DNA of 32,698 nt from an uncultured Ruegeria sp. (GCF_947504215.1 NZ_CANNGO010000023.1:1-32698), one strand, 5' to 3'. Counted from the stretch's first letter, positions 15,711-25,655 are shown. Notes: generated by a model from the sequence alone, not told the origin. Numbers and translations: made by a program.

Positions 15711-15742
15711 AACCCCCGTTGTCCGATGGCAGCGGGGGTTTT
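15711..15742 (+). terminator. Rho-independent terminator of rpsU
   Basis: AACCCCCG (15711-15718) pairs with CGGGGGTT (15733-15740) across a 14-nt loop and runs into TTTT. It begins 22 nt after the rpsU stop. Confidence 0.85.
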
Positions 15743-16036
15743 ACGTATCAACGGGCTATTTGAAATGAGAGCGCTACAAATTAGTTTCATGCAGCACGCA
15801 TTTTGCATTGGGGGAGTTGAGCCACAGCTAGGGACAGGGCCATCAATGTCGGCACTGGGCCGCAGCGCGACAGTCAAGGTTTGTCTGAAAAAAGTGAAGT
15901 TGTACAGCCTGTCGATGACCGCTCTAAGCCCAAAGCGGAACCCCTTTTTCTCGATGTTTTCACTTTAAGTTCTATTGTTCTCGATGCCCGCACAGGCTCC
16001 TTCGCCGTATCTTTGAACCGCTAACTCCCACGACCC

Positions 16037-17293
16037 TCAACCCGAGTGATTAGACGTTTTGCACAGATAATCCCTGGTTACAGGCACAACCATCTGACTT
16101 CGGCTTAACTGAAATTGAAAGACTACCATGCCCTGTTCCGAAAAGGCGGCCTCGGACACGAGCAGATAGTATCGCCACATTCGCAGAAACCGATCATCGT
16201 AGAGGTCGCGGATCGATTCCAGATTGGCCTCGAACTTTTCCTGCCAATATTGAAGCGTTCGCGCGTAGTGGCCGCGCCAGACTTCAACATCTGTGGTCAC
16301 CAAGTCCTGCTTTTCAATCTCCTTCATGGTTTCGGACATTGATGGTGCATATCCGCCGGGAAAAATGTATTTGTGAATCCATGGCGACGTTCGACCGGGT
16401 GCGGTGGATCGACCGATTGTATGCACCAATGCGACGCCATCCGGTTTCAGATTTTCACGCAGCTTGCGAAAAAAAGTTGGATATTGGGGCCGACCAACAT
16501 GCTCCATCATTCCGACCACAACGATACGGTCAAATTCTTCGTTGACGTCCCGATAGTCGATCAGGCGGAATTCCACCCTATTCCCGACACCTGCCGCTTC
16601 GGCTCTGCTTTTTGCATATTCCAACTGCACTTTGGACAAGGTCACACCAACCACCTTCGCTCCATAGTCTCGCGCCAAGGTAATTGACATGCCGCCCCAA
16701 CCACAGCCGATATCCATCACTGTCATTCCTGGTTCGATTAAGAGCTTCTTGGCTATGTGCGCCTTCTTCGCTACCTGGGCCTCTTCGATGCTTTGCCCCG
16801 GGTCTGAGAAATAGGCGCAGGTATATTGAAGGTCCTGGTCAAGAAAAAGTTCATAGAGATCAGCGGAAAGGTCATAATGATGTTCGACATTTCTGCGCGC
16901 GATATGAACGGGATTAAACTGTGCGATACGTCTAAGTGACTTGCGCAGCCCTGTGACCGACGTGCCGTAACGCCCACCACCATAGTTGTTTGCATTGCGC
17001 ACAATTAGCGAAACAAAGCCGCGTAAATCGTTTTGCGAAATTGTGAGAGTTTCATCCATATAGGCTTCGCCCAAGGCGAGATCGCCGTTCATTACCAATT
17101 TGCGCGGAAGCGCTTTGTCGTGAAGGGTTATGGCCGAACTGGGCCCTTTTCTGCGGCCATAGGTACTGCAACGCCCATCCGGCCAAGTCACCGCAAGCTC
17201 ACCTTCCTGGATGATCTCGGTCAAAAGGCGGTCAAGCAATGACACCCACAATGTGACGTCCTCCAATGCTTCCACGAATAGACTACACTCCAT
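16037..17293 (-). CDS. cfa: Cyclopropane-fatty-acyl-phospholipid synthase family protein
   Basis: This SAM-dependent enzyme methylenates cis double bonds of membrane phospholipid acyl chains. The 418-aa protein has an N-terminal CFA domain (about 30-130; ALPRKLVMNGDLALGEAYMD) and the methyltransferase domain with VEHHYDLSADLYELFLDQDL (about 137-156), TCAYF, MDIGCGWGGMSI (SAM site, about 193-204), VGVTLSKVQ and a catalytic-region GMMEHVG. IFPGGYAPSMSE is also characteristic. It acts at the inner face of the membrane. It complements the nearby desaturase: double bonds made there are its substrate class. The start ATG 17293 has no strong ribosome binding site. It stands alone, with non-coding sequence on both sides, and 16022-16036 to the rpsU terminator holds nothing recognised. 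Confidence 0.9.
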   Translation of the reverse strand: MECSLFVEALEDVTLWVSLLDRLLTEIIQEGELAVTWPDGRCSTYGRRKGPSSAITLHDKALPRKLVMNGDLALGEAYMDETLTISQNDLRGFVSLIVRNANNYGGGRYGTSVTGLRKSLRRIAQFNPVHIARRNVEHHYDLSADLYELFLDQDLQYTCAYFSDPGQSIEEAQVAKKAHIAKKLLIEPGMTVMDIGCGWGGMSITLARDYGAKVVGVTLSKVQLEYAKSRAEAAGVGNRVEFRLIDYRDVNEEFDRIVVVGMMEHVGRPQYPTFFRKLRENLKPDGVALVHTIGRSTAPGRTSPWIHKYIFPGGYAPSMSETMKEIEKQDLVTTDVEVWRGHYARTLQYWQEKFEANLESIRDLYDDRFLRMWRYYLLVSEAAFSEQGMVVFQFQLSRSQMVVPVTRDYLCKTSNHSG

Positions 17294-17625
17294 GGCAATC
17301 GCACAAGTTGAAGGAGCATGTTATGTTCGCTTAGTCCGCAGAGCGGTCGGTCATGCGCGTAGATTATGGCACATTGAATTGATAGGCTCCCAAATATTCG
17401 CCGATGATCGCCGCGCGAGCATAATCGAAAAGACGCCCTGCGCTGAATTCCTGCCGCATGAACTAAACATAACTGCGTGTTCGGCGCATGTGTGTGTTCG
17501 GATCCGCATCCGCATCCGCTAAGCTGGATGGCATCGAAGTCGTCCATATGACCTGAATGAAGCAGTTCTCTAGCGCTACAACTTCGGGCTTTCGGTTGTT
17601 TGCTGAGATCGCAGGATGAATGTGT
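17294..17625. other. Intergenic region, no gene seen
   Basis: Only frames without start signals or domains are open here. The cfa promoter should lie at its left end. The right end abuts the crp/fnr relic of cassette C. Confidence 0.3.
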
Positions 17626-17742
17626 TCAGCAAGTCGCTAACTCTGGCCGTTCTAAAAGTTGGCAACACAACCGTTCAGCACTCGAAAGAGCGACGATTGC
17701 AGATAGTTTTCGAGTGAGAGGATTGTTTTCGCTTGTTTTTAT
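17626..17742 (-). pseudogene. Crp/Fnr regulator relic (cassette C)
   Basis: The minus strand reads IKTSENNPLTRKLSAIVALS and SAER, matching the N-terminus of the intact regulators (SPLTQKLSAFVALAEAEL). The homologous start codon is ATA instead of ATG, and homology stops after about 25 residues; the remaining residues to TGA 17626-17628 are unrelated. The DNA-binding domain is absent. With the frameshifted 17892-18122 copy it preserves the divergent arrangement and the intergenic length (149 nt versus 154 and 155 in A and B), but in inverted orientation. Confidence 0.7.
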
Positions 17743-17790
17743 TGGGTACTCCAAGTGCGACGAAAATTTCATGAGAAAATTCGACGCGAA

Positions 17791-17808
17791 GCTGCTTTCA
17801 ATCAGTCC
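17791..17808 (-). promoter_or_regulatory. Conserved block upstream of crp/fnr relic, copy C
   Basis: The minus strand reads GGACTGATTGAAAGCAGC, matching copy B at 16 of 18 positions, and lies 48 nt from the relic start. It is preserved although the adjoining gene is dead. Confidence 0.5.
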
Positions 17809-17891
17809 AGCGTGCAGAAAATTCTGCAACGATGGTTGAATTCATCGGGCCCACTTCTGGTCCAGATGATTTCTCGTAACAGGAACCGCCC

Positions 17892-18122
17892 ATGATGTCT
17901 GACCCAACCGAGTTTGCAGGAATGGCGGCATTCTCGACCAGCGAGGCACCGTCGCTCTCCTTGAATAATCAGAAAATTGCTTCTGCAACGCCATGTCGCG
18001 AGGGTATTACGCGCCGCGGCGACGGCTCACGAAAACGCTCCAACAATAGGATTGGAAACAAAATGCCATCAGGCCGTTGCTGACTTGATTAACGCGATCA
18101 TAGTCACCAAAAACACGGTTCG
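17892..18122 (+). pseudogene. Small helical protein, frameshifted (cassette C)
   Basis: It starts MMSDPTEFAGMAAFS, like MSDHHDPAGMAALS of the intact copy at 20822-21058. It loses frame near 17972-17980; homology resumes in another frame (RVLRAAATAHENAPTIGLET, then AVADLINAIIVTKNTVR). Substitutions such as CEA to SEA are also present. The divergent partner is also broken, so copy C is dead or nearly so. Confidence 0.75.
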
Positions 18123-18265
18123 ATGTTTGTGGCACCGCGCGGTAGTGGTTTGGCTCCCGACCTTTGAAGTGGACCCGAAAAAGAACCCGCCACCGCTCCC
18201 GCCCTAATGAAACTCACCCGATCAGCACGCCTCCGTCCAGTGCTGTTCTGCTCGGCAAACCTTAA

Positions 18266-20014
<1,749 letters not shown>

Positions 20015-20112
20015 CGCAGGTCTTTTGACCCAACTACGGAACCACCTCAATGCTGTCGGTCGATTTGTAACATGCAAACGTATCCAGAGAAACCAACCTG
20101 AAAGGAACTCAG

Positions 20113-20244
20113 ATGTCAAAAGGTGACAAGAGGCGCGGCAACCGCGAAGTTAAAAAGCCAAAGAAACCAAAGGAAAAAATCGTGGCGACGGCCGATTTCT
20201 CAAAGGGTCAGAAGCCGGTCAGGATAGGGAGTAAGAAAAAGTAA
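20113..20244 (+). CDS. Small basic protein, 43 aa (paralogue of 878-1012)
   Basis: The protein begins MSKGDKRRGNREVKKPKKPK, followed by IVATADFSKGQKPV and a lysine tail. It is clearly related to the 44-aa product at 878-1012. AAAGGAAC lies 8 nt upstream of the ATG. It is 98 nt downstream of groEL in the same direction and could be co-transcribed. There is no hydrophobic core, so it is probably disordered and polyanion-binding; function unknown. Confidence 0.7.
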   Translation: MSKGDKRRGNREVKKPKKPKEKIVATADFSKGQKPVRIGSKKK

Positions 20245-20414
20245 TTTTCATAGTCGCAAGACGAAGATTGCAACCAAGGCGGAGCGTGCAGGATTCGCGT
20301 CGTCAGGAAGGGATTGAGACATGGGCAATAGCCGCAACTCCGGCCCATGGTGTCCGAAGGCCATTGGAGCGCCGCTTTGGCATGCTTCGCAATTTGGTTT
20401 CCGAAGTTTCTGAT

Positions 20415-20799
20415 CTATACCCGGATTGATTCATAACTCACTATAACGATGCGTTCGGTTTCGTCCCAGAGCGCGAGGCTTGTGAAGCGCAAGCTATCGC
20501 GGAGAGTGATGCGCCGGGTGTTGGCAAGGACGTCATGACCTCGAAGGACTTCCGGAAGACGATAGAACGGGATGCGGCTGGCCAGATGATGAACATGGTG
20601 AACTCCGACTTTCCCGGCGATCCAGCTCAGCATTCCGGGCAGTGCATAGTGTGAACTGCCTTCAAGCGCCGCATCCTGAATGCTCCAATCATTTTCCCGC
20701 TGCCAACTGGTATCCTCGAACTGGTGCTACAGGTAAAAGAACCACATGCCAGCAATTGCAGCGAGGAGCATCGTCGGCAGAAACACGAACAACAGGACG
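20415..20799 (-). pseudogene. Fatty acid desaturase remnant (cassette B)
   Basis: About the last 130 residues of a desaturase close to the 6870-8099 gene are preserved: FVFLPTMLLAAIAGMWFFY, then a TAG where copy A has a glutamine codon, then HQFEDTSW, SSHYALPGML and the third histidine box HHVHHLASRIPFYRL. The N-terminal two thirds, with the first two histidine boxes, are gone; the break is close to 20800, just before the small helical gene. The enzyme is therefore inactive, leaving cassette A as the only desaturase source in the window. Confidence 0.85.
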
Positions 20800-20821
20800 T
20801 ACAAGTACCTGGCCGCGTGAT

Positions 20822-21058
20822 CTAAGATCGGCGCGAGAAGTTACCGCTGACAATAATCTCGTTGATCAATTTGGCGACTGCCGAATGGGTTTCTAGCTCT
20901 AATTCCGAACCATTGGCACACTCGTGGGTCACGGCAGCATCGCGCAAAACCCCGACGATCTCACGTTCCTGAAGAAGATTGAGATCGTTTAAGGCGAGTA
21001 GAAGAGCCTCGCAGATCGAGAGTGCAGCCATGCCTGCGGGATCATGGTGGTCTGACAT
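20822..21058 (-). CDS. Small helical protein, 78 aa (cassette B)
   Basis: This is an intact paralogue of 8130-8372: PAGMAALSICEALLLALNDL, then EIVGVLRDAAVTHE and AKLINEIIVSGNFSR. I chose ATG 21058 by alignment (MSDHHDPAGMAAL) and the AAAAGGAA site 9 nt upstream. It is divergent from the Crp/Fnr gene at 21214 with 155 nt between. Its former downstream partner, the desaturase, is decayed, yet this gene stays open, which argues that it has a role independent of that enzyme. No known domain was recognised. Confidence 0.8.
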   Translation of the reverse strand: MSDHHDPAGMAALSICEALLLALNDLNLLQEREIVGVLRDAAVTHECANGSELELETHSAVAKLINEIIVSGNFSRRS

Positions 21059-21144
21059 TGGGGTCATTCCTTTTAAAGTCATTGGATTCGTGACCAGGCG
21101 AGGTGGTGATGGTTTTTCTATTGTCACATGAGTTTTGGTATTTT

Positions 21145-21162
21145 GGACTGATCGAAAGTAGC
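21145..21162 (+). promoter_or_regulatory. Conserved block upstream of crp/fnr, copy B
   Basis: GGACTGATCGAAAGTAGC lies 51 nt before the regulator ATG. Here the regulator frame is open through the block back to an ATG at 21109 that has GAGG 5 nt upstream, so a 35-residue N-terminal extension is possible in this copy. Confidence 0.5.
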
Positions 21163-21213
21163 CTCAATACCAAATCCTTCGTAGAGTCTTTGCAGGCTCG
21201 GGGAAATCCAACG

Positions 21214-21945
21214 ATGAACACCAACACCAGCCCGCTAACACAGAAACTCTCGGCATTTGTTGCCTTGGCAGAGGCGGAACTGGCCGTTTTGGAACAATTG
21301 CACCAGCGGAGGAGAACCTTTGAGGCTGGCCGTGATCTTGTTCATCAGGGACAATCGGAACAGGCTGCCTATATCCTCGCCGCAGGCTGGGTTGTTTCAT
21401 ATAAGATTCAGCCTGACGGAACACGCCAAATCGTCGATTTCCAGATTCCAGGGGATTTCCTTGGGCTACGCAGCGTTTTGCTGCACACGTCAGACCATGG
21501 CATTGAGCCGATTGTTGAAATCGAAGCCGCCGAGGTTCTGGTGAGTGATCTTTTGCAAGCCTTCGCAGAGACACCTCGGCTTGCCACTGCAATTTTATGG
21601 GCCGTGTCACGCGACGAAGCGATGGTTGTCGAACATCTTGTCGGGCTTGGGCGGCGTGATGCGGATGCGCGCATGGCACATTTCCTACTGGAACTTGGAG
21701 TCAGGCTATCGCTTGTGGGGATGGGCAGCAAGAAAGGCTATGCCTGCCCGCTCACACAGTACCATCTTGCCGATGCACTGGGATTGAGCGCCATTCACGT
21801 CAACCGCGTCCTGCGCAAACTCAGGGAGGACGAGTTGGTTACATTTAGGGATGGGTTTGTGACGTTCAATAACTATGAGGGTCTGGTTAAACTGGCGGAT
21901 TTCGATCCAGCGTATCTGGATCAGAAGCGGCCGCTTCTGGCCTGA
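21214..21945 (+). CDS. Crp/Fnr-family transcriptional regulator (cassette B)
   Basis: This 243-aa paralogue of the 8527-9261 regulator is collinear over its whole length and nearly identical in the recognition helix (LADALGLSAIHVNRVLRKLR). The sensor beta-roll (GRDLVHQGQSEQAAYILAAG, then DGTRQIVDFQIPGDFLGL) is likewise conserved, so both proteins probably bind similar sites and ligands and may cross-regulate. There is no Fe-S cysteine cluster. The start at 21214 (MNTNTSPLTQKL) has GGGGAAA upstream; an in-frame ATG at 21109 is the alternative. It is convergent with the 66-aa gene. Confidence 0.9.
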   Translation: MNTNTSPLTQKLSAFVALAEAELAVLEQLHQRRRTFEAGRDLVHQGQSEQAAYILAAGWVVSYKIQPDGTRQIVDFQIPGDFLGLRSVLLHTSDHGIEPIVEIEAAEVLVSDLLQAFAETPRLATAILWAVSRDEAMVVEHLVGLGRRDADARMAHFLLELGVRLSLVGMGSKKGYACPLTQYHLADALGLSAIHVNRVLRKLREDELVTFRDGFVTFNNYEGLVKLADFDPAYLDQKRPLLA

Positions 21946-21999
21946 TTGGGCCCACAATCTGGTTTTGGACGATCCTGCTTACATCTCCAACGCGTGACG

Positions 22000-22200
22000 T
22001 TACATCAGCGCCCGACTGGCTTCCTTGAGTTTCTTGTGCGCCTCCTTGTCATTTTCGGCTTCATGGGCACTTTGAGCGGCCTGATAGTGTTTCAATGCCG
22101 TCGCCTTTTTGGGGCCTTCAGGCGCTTTGTCCCAGGCGGCCTTGACGGAGGCCATGTGCTTGACGGTGTGGTCTTCCTGACTCTGGTCTTCATCATTCAT
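22000..22200 (-). CDS. Small charged helical protein, 66 aa (cassette B)
   Basis: The protein has MASVKAAWDKAPEGPKKATA, then LKHYQAAQSAHEAENDKEAH and KKLKEASRALM, an amphipathic, charged, alanine-rich helical composition. Its frameshifted counterpart is 9340-9527. The ribosome binding region GTCCAGGAAAGGAC and about 14 nt further upstream (TTCTTATTCTCGGA versus TTCCTATTCTCGGA) are conserved between the copies, pointing to shared control. It is predicted soluble; the function is unknown. Confidence 0.75.
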   Translation of the reverse strand: MNDEDQSQEDHTVKHMASVKAAWDKAPEGPKKATALKHYQAAQSAHEAENDKEAHKKLKEASRALM

Positions 22201-22361
22201 TGGAGTGTCCTTTCCTGGACGGTCCGAGAATAAGAAGCACGAGACTCATACAGCTCTTTTGGGGAGCTCCATGTTCCCCGCGCCCCTCAGATACTCATTA
22301 AAAATGCCAACCAAATACACAGCGGACACATGTTACCTAACGGGTTTCAGAGCGCTTTCGT

Positions 22362-22377
22362 ACTGACGCAGGTTAGC
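22362..22377. repeat. 16-bp repeat shared with 9689-9704
   Basis: ACTGACGCAGGTTAGC is identical in both places. Here it contains the stop codon of the minus-strand membrane gene. In A it lies after the NTF2-like gene, suggesting that the ancestral gene end was separated from it there. Confidence 0.6.
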
Positions 22378-22789
22378 CCGCTTGAGCCAGATAAAAGATC
22401 CGCGCAAGCATCAGAGCACCCATGAGTGCAATCAGCATCCAATAAATCGGGATCCTGGGGCCGTTATACTTTATTGTCTCTGGCAGTTTCGAAACGCGAT
22501 GCGACACACGCTTAGGTAACAAGGCCACCAACTTTGTCGCCACACTGCCGCTCGCATGATCAAGCGTGGGTACATCTCTGACTGTTGAAAGATGTGCTTT
22601 CAGCCGGGCATGCGCTGCATCTCGGCCCAGAAGTGTGAGCTCACGAGCCTCGGTCCAAGGCTCGAGCCCGAGACGCGCAAGAGCTGACAAAACCGTGACT
22701 GTTGCACCGGTTTTGTCTTCACCCACTTCTGCAAGCAGGAAAGGGTCGTAGTCGGAGCCATCCGGGCGAAGAACATCTGATACAGGCAT
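22373..22789 (-). CDS. C-terminally membrane-anchored protein (cassette B)
   Basis: This 138-aa paralogue of 10247-10666 shares VTVLSALARLGLEPWTEARE, a RDVPTL segment, the basic LLPKRVSHRVSK stretch and a C-terminal helix (about 113-133, IYWMLIALMGALMLARIFYL). I chose ATG 22789 by alignment and an AAGGAA site. Unlike A, no NTF2-like gene follows. It is predicted to be tail-anchored in the inner membrane with a cytoplasmic helical domain; function unknown. Confidence 0.75.
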   Translation of the reverse strand: MPVSDVLRPDGSDYDPFLLAEVGEDKTGATVTVLSALARLGLEPWTEARELTLLGRDAAHARLKAHLSTVRDVPTLDHASGSVATKLVALLPKRVSHRVSKLPETIKYNGPRIPIYWMLIALMGALMLARIFYLAQAG

Positions 22790-23134
22790 GATTTTTCCTT
22801 TCGGGCTGAGGGAGCGACGCTCGACAAAAATCGTTGGGACAAAGATACCGACCAACGCGTTGGATACCGCATTCAATATTGCTTGATTGCTGCAAGGCGC
22901 AAAGACTTGCATCTGCCTGGATGCGCCACCTTCTAGCCCCGATTGTCGGGGGTGAGGCTGTTGCACACATCCTGACAGTAAAGAACCTGATGGGTACTAA
23001 CTTCGATCAGCATAAAGTCCGTGGGTTGGGAATAATATAGCCCTAAGTGCTGTGACTTGACGGGGCATCTGGACTGATGCGGCCGACCATGGTCGGTACC
23101 GGAAATCCAGCGATCAATTCAACGGAGGTATGGG
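22790..23134. other. Divergent intergenic region with a palindrome
   Basis: No gene is seen. A perfect 14-bp palindrome, CCGACCATGGTCGG, lies at 23083-23096, 39 nt before the next ATG. It is a candidate operator for the rightward operon, but cassette A has no obvious equivalent. Confidence 0.4.
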
Positions 23135-23386
23135 ATGCTCACGCGTTCGATCAGATCAATGGTGACGTTCACCAATGCCTTCAGGTTGGGAAACAGCGAC
23201 ATCGTGTTTCCGGCTGGCGCGTATGAAATTCTCTTCGAGGAGGAGTTGCTGCAAGGCGTCAGCTTTGAGGCTTACCGACGCACCGCGACCTACCTGATGG
23301 TCAGGGGTCGAGGGAGTCATGTCGGTCAAACAACGATGCACATGACAACACAAAAGGATCTGGAGCACGCCATTGCCTGCGACTAG
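23135..23386 (+). CDS. LPAGEYE-domain protein, short form, 83 aa (cassette B)
   Basis: This is a paralogue of 11016-11282: RSIRSMVTFTNAFRLGN, then FPAGAYEILFEEELLQG and EAYRRTATYLMVRGRG. The core motif is FPAGAYE here instead of LPAGEYE. CGGAGG is 7 nt upstream of ATG 23135. The C-terminal DLEHAIACD matches DLETALGHGIQCD in A. It is predicted small, beta-rich and cytoplasmic. It heads the rightward cassette B operon; function unknown. Confidence 0.8.
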   Translation: MLTRSIRSMVTFTNAFRLGNSDIVFPAGAYEILFEEELLQGVSFEAYRRTATYLMVRGRGSHVGQTTMHMTTQKDLEHAIACD

Positions 23387-23409
23387 GCCCGTTGTGAAAC
23401 AATTCAACA

Positions 23410-23439
23410 TAGCGAAGCGGCGCTTTCTCCGCTGGAGGA
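23410..23439 (+). promoter_or_regulatory. Conserved leader hairpin, copy B
   Basis: Stem AGCGG/CCGCT (23416-23420 and 23429-23433) with an 8-nt loop precedes GGAGGA. It corresponds to 11286-11313; stem and loop lengths differ slightly but pairing is kept. Confidence 0.5.
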
Positions 23440-23445
23440 CTCGAT

Positions 23446-23799
23446 ATGACCAATCCTGAATGGCTGAAACCCGGTATGTATGGCGCGCTGCTCGGCGCGG
23501 TGTTTGTCGGCGTCGTTGGATTTTCTTGGGGCGGCTGGATGACCGGCGGAAGCGCGAACAAGTTGGCAAGCGAAATGGCGCGGGACCAGGTGATCGCGGC
23601 GCTCGTGCCAATTTGCCACGACATGTCCCGCACGGATAATCAGCGTTTAGCAAAGCTCGCGACGATCCAGGCTGCCACGTCGTACAAGCGGCGCGACGCC
23701 GTGATGGATGCGGGTTGGGCGACCATGCCTGGTTCCGATTCCCCGAATCGCGATCTCGCCAAAGCGTGCATAGAAGGGCTGAACCTTGATGCATCTTAG
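23446..23799 (+). CDS. Single-pass membrane protein (cassette B)
   Basis: This 117-aa paralogue of 11321-11707 reads TNPEWLKPGMYGALLGAVFV with one membrane helix (about 10-30) and the GFSWGGWMTGG motif. It continues ALVPICHDMSRTDNQRLAKL, then DAGWATMPGSDSPNRDLAKAC. Identity with A is high throughout the domain, so selection probably acts on the protein. Unlike A there is no overlapping downstream gene; 705 nt without a gene follow. The function is unknown. Confidence 0.8.
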   Translation: MTNPEWLKPGMYGALLGAVFVGVVGFSWGGWMTGGSANKLASEMARDQVIAALVPICHDMSRTDNQRLAKLATIQAATSYKRRDAVMDAGWATMPGSDSPNRDLAKACIEGLNLDAS

Positions 23800-24504
23800 T
23801 ATGATTGCGTCAAGGCCGCCCTCATCAATTCACACTGGTTTGCTACGGTAAGTGGGATGTTTGGATTGCAACTGGAAGGCGACCATGGAACCTGTTCGAC
23901 CCTTGATGTTAGAAAGTGGGATACCGATGCAAGCAGTCTGAAATTTCCCTCAGGTACAATTTACCGCGGCGCAACAAGCGATCACACCGGCTCAGCCAAA
24001 CCAACCGGGCCCGTCAGGTCCGACATGAAAATAGGCATGAACTGCAACGCTCTTATAGGGGAAACAGACGCGCCGGATGTTGCGAGAATTCGATTATGCA
24101 AGGAAAACTTGCCAAAACTAACGGGGATCGCGAAGCCTGCCTAAATTAGAAGTTGTTGTAACTTCTCAAATAGCGCTCCGTGGTCCGATACCGAGCCACA
24201 TGTGTTGATTTGCTTGGCAACGCGCCGTAGTAAATCGGCCCTTCAAACCCCATATACTGATAGGCTACGTGCGAATTTTCGGGTCTGACCGACGCACCGA
24301 GGTCTCAGTGGAAAATCCGAAATCGATTGGGATCAAGTCTTTCAATGACCTGGCTATTAGGTCTGCCGTCCTGCTGAACCGTCGAATAAGAAAACCGACA
24401 ATCAGGGCGGCAAAGGCGGTTCAGCCAATCTCGAAAAACCCCGAGAGTCGCGCCGGAGCGGGCTGGCGAGCCCTACCTGGCCCTTAATCGAAAGGACCAC
24501 CGCA
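23800..24504. other. Long gene-free stretch in cassette B
   Basis: In cassette A this position is taken by the DUF2188-like gene; no trace of it is found here. The longest plus-strand frames (23857-24144 and 24269-24487) have no ribosome binding site or recognisable domain. The stretch looks like decayed or foreign sequence. Confidence 0.4.
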
Positions 24505-25026
24505 ATGGATGACCAATTCAGCAAGACCATAGCAGTTTTCGACTGGCCATTCACAGTGCCCGGTTTTGCAGAAACGCTCCCCGCCGGCGAGTATGAAATC
24601 GAGACCGAACTCGCCTTGCCTCCGGATCACCAAGACCCTGAAGCTTGGAAGGCCTCGGTTGTTGTCCACCTGCATCCACGCATTTCCCATCCGGGATTAG
24701 CCCGGAGCCTAACCGTTTCATTGATTGATCTCGACAATGCCCGCGCGAAGGACAAGCTTTCAGGAAGAGAGCTGTCTGATGTTTTTCTGGAAGAAATGCT
24801 GGCAGACCCAATGGTGCAGCTTGTGATGCAGGCCGACGGGGTATCCGAGGCCCAATTGCGGCATCTTTACTCGGGATCGCGGACAACGCGGGAGAATATC
24901 GATCTCGTTGACCAAAGTCCCAAAGACGATACCCCGCAAGTTTTTTCGCAGGACAGCTCTGAAGTTCAGAACGCCGAAAATGAAGGGATGCCATGCCAAC
25001 AGTCCACTTCGCCTATACCCGAATGA
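24505..25026 (+). CDS. LPAGEYE-domain protein, long form, 173 aa (cassette B)
   Basis: This paralogue of 12191-12682 reads SKTIAVFDWPFTVPGFAETL, then PAGEYEIETELALPPD, then ASVVVHLHPRISHPGLARSL and a helical FLEEMLADPMVQLVMQADGV. The polar tail again ends in NAENEGMP. The ATG has AAAGGACC upstream. The stop overlaps the next ATG (ATGA), suggesting coupling to the zinc-ribbon gene. It is predicted soluble; the function is unknown, but retention of both short and long forms in A and B suggests that they work together. Confidence 0.8.
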   Translation: MDDQFSKTIAVFDWPFTVPGFAETLPAGEYEIETELALPPDHQDPEAWKASVVVHLHPRISHPGLARSLTVSLIDLDNARAKDKLSGRELSDVFLEEMLADPMVQLVMQADGVSEAQLRHLYSGSRTTRENIDLVDQSPKDDTPQVFSQDSSEVQNAENEGMPCQQSTSPIPE

Positions 25027-25283
25027 AGTTGAAGAAGCGAATGCCTGGATCAACGAAACGTGAGGAACTGATGCAAAAGAAGAAGGAATTCATCGTCTCG
25101 GACCCGCCAAAGCGTGCGCTTGCAGATGCGCCCAAGGAACGGTTCTGCTTGCGCTGCAAATCCTCTTTCTGGAGCGAAGGTTTTGGCGAACGCATCTGTT
25201 CCCGCTGCAAGGCCACCTCTGCTTGGCGCGCGGCCGTGCCGGAAGGCGTCAGTCAAGGTCGCCGCTCTGGCGGCCGGTCGTGA
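25023..25283 (+). CDS. Small zinc-ribbon protein, 86 aa
   Basis: The C-terminal half has two CxxC pairs, CLRCKSSFWSEGFGERICSRC (19 residues apart counting from first to last pair start), typical of a four-cysteine zinc ribbon. The N-terminus is strongly basic (MKLKKRMPGSTKREELMQKK) and the C-terminus is Arg/Gly-rich. This suggests a nucleic-acid-binding or partner-binding role, not an enzyme. The ATG at 25023 overlaps the previous stop; ATG 25071, with GAGGAACTG before it, is an alternative. Cassette A has no counterpart after its long LPAGEYE gene. Confidence 0.7.
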   Translation: MKLKKRMPGSTKREELMQKKKEFIVSDPPKRALADAPKERFCLRCKSSFWSEGFGERICSRCKATSAWRAAVPEGVSQGRRSGGRS

Positions 25284-25301
25284 CAGATCCCTTATTTGTT
25301 T

Positions 25302-25655
25302 TTAGGGCTGCCTGCCGTTGTTGTCCGAGATAAAACGCATGGTGGGACGGCTCGAAGCCTCACAGATGGCCTCTGCATCAGCGGCATCGTTTTTCTGTCG
25401 CTTCACAAACGGTTTCACATACGCAGGTGGGATGAGCCTGACATCGTGACCCAGGCGACCAATCTCGCGGCCCCAGTAATGCGCGCTAGAGCAAGCCTCC
25501 ATCGCAACCACGCATCTCGGTAGCATGGCAAAAAACTCAAGGACCTGACCTCTGCGCAGTTTCTTCCGCAGAATAGGGTGACCCGAGTGATCTGCTCCGT
25601 GCACCTGGAAAACGTTCTTCGCCAAATCCAGGCCAATCATGCTAATCTCTTCCAT
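25302..25655 (-). pseudogene. IS110-family transposase, N-terminal fragment
   Basis: The frame reads MIGLDLAKNVFQVHGADHSG, then CVVAMEACSSAHYWGREI and FVKRQKNDAADAEAICEA. These are the DEDD RuvC-like catalytic blocks of IS110 transposases (D in GLDLAKN, E in MEAC, DAADAEA). After SRPTMRF the frame leaves the family and stops, so the C-terminal transposase_20 half is missing; the product would be about 117 aa instead of about 340. It abuts the end of cassette B and probably marks a recombination joint. Confidence 0.85.
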
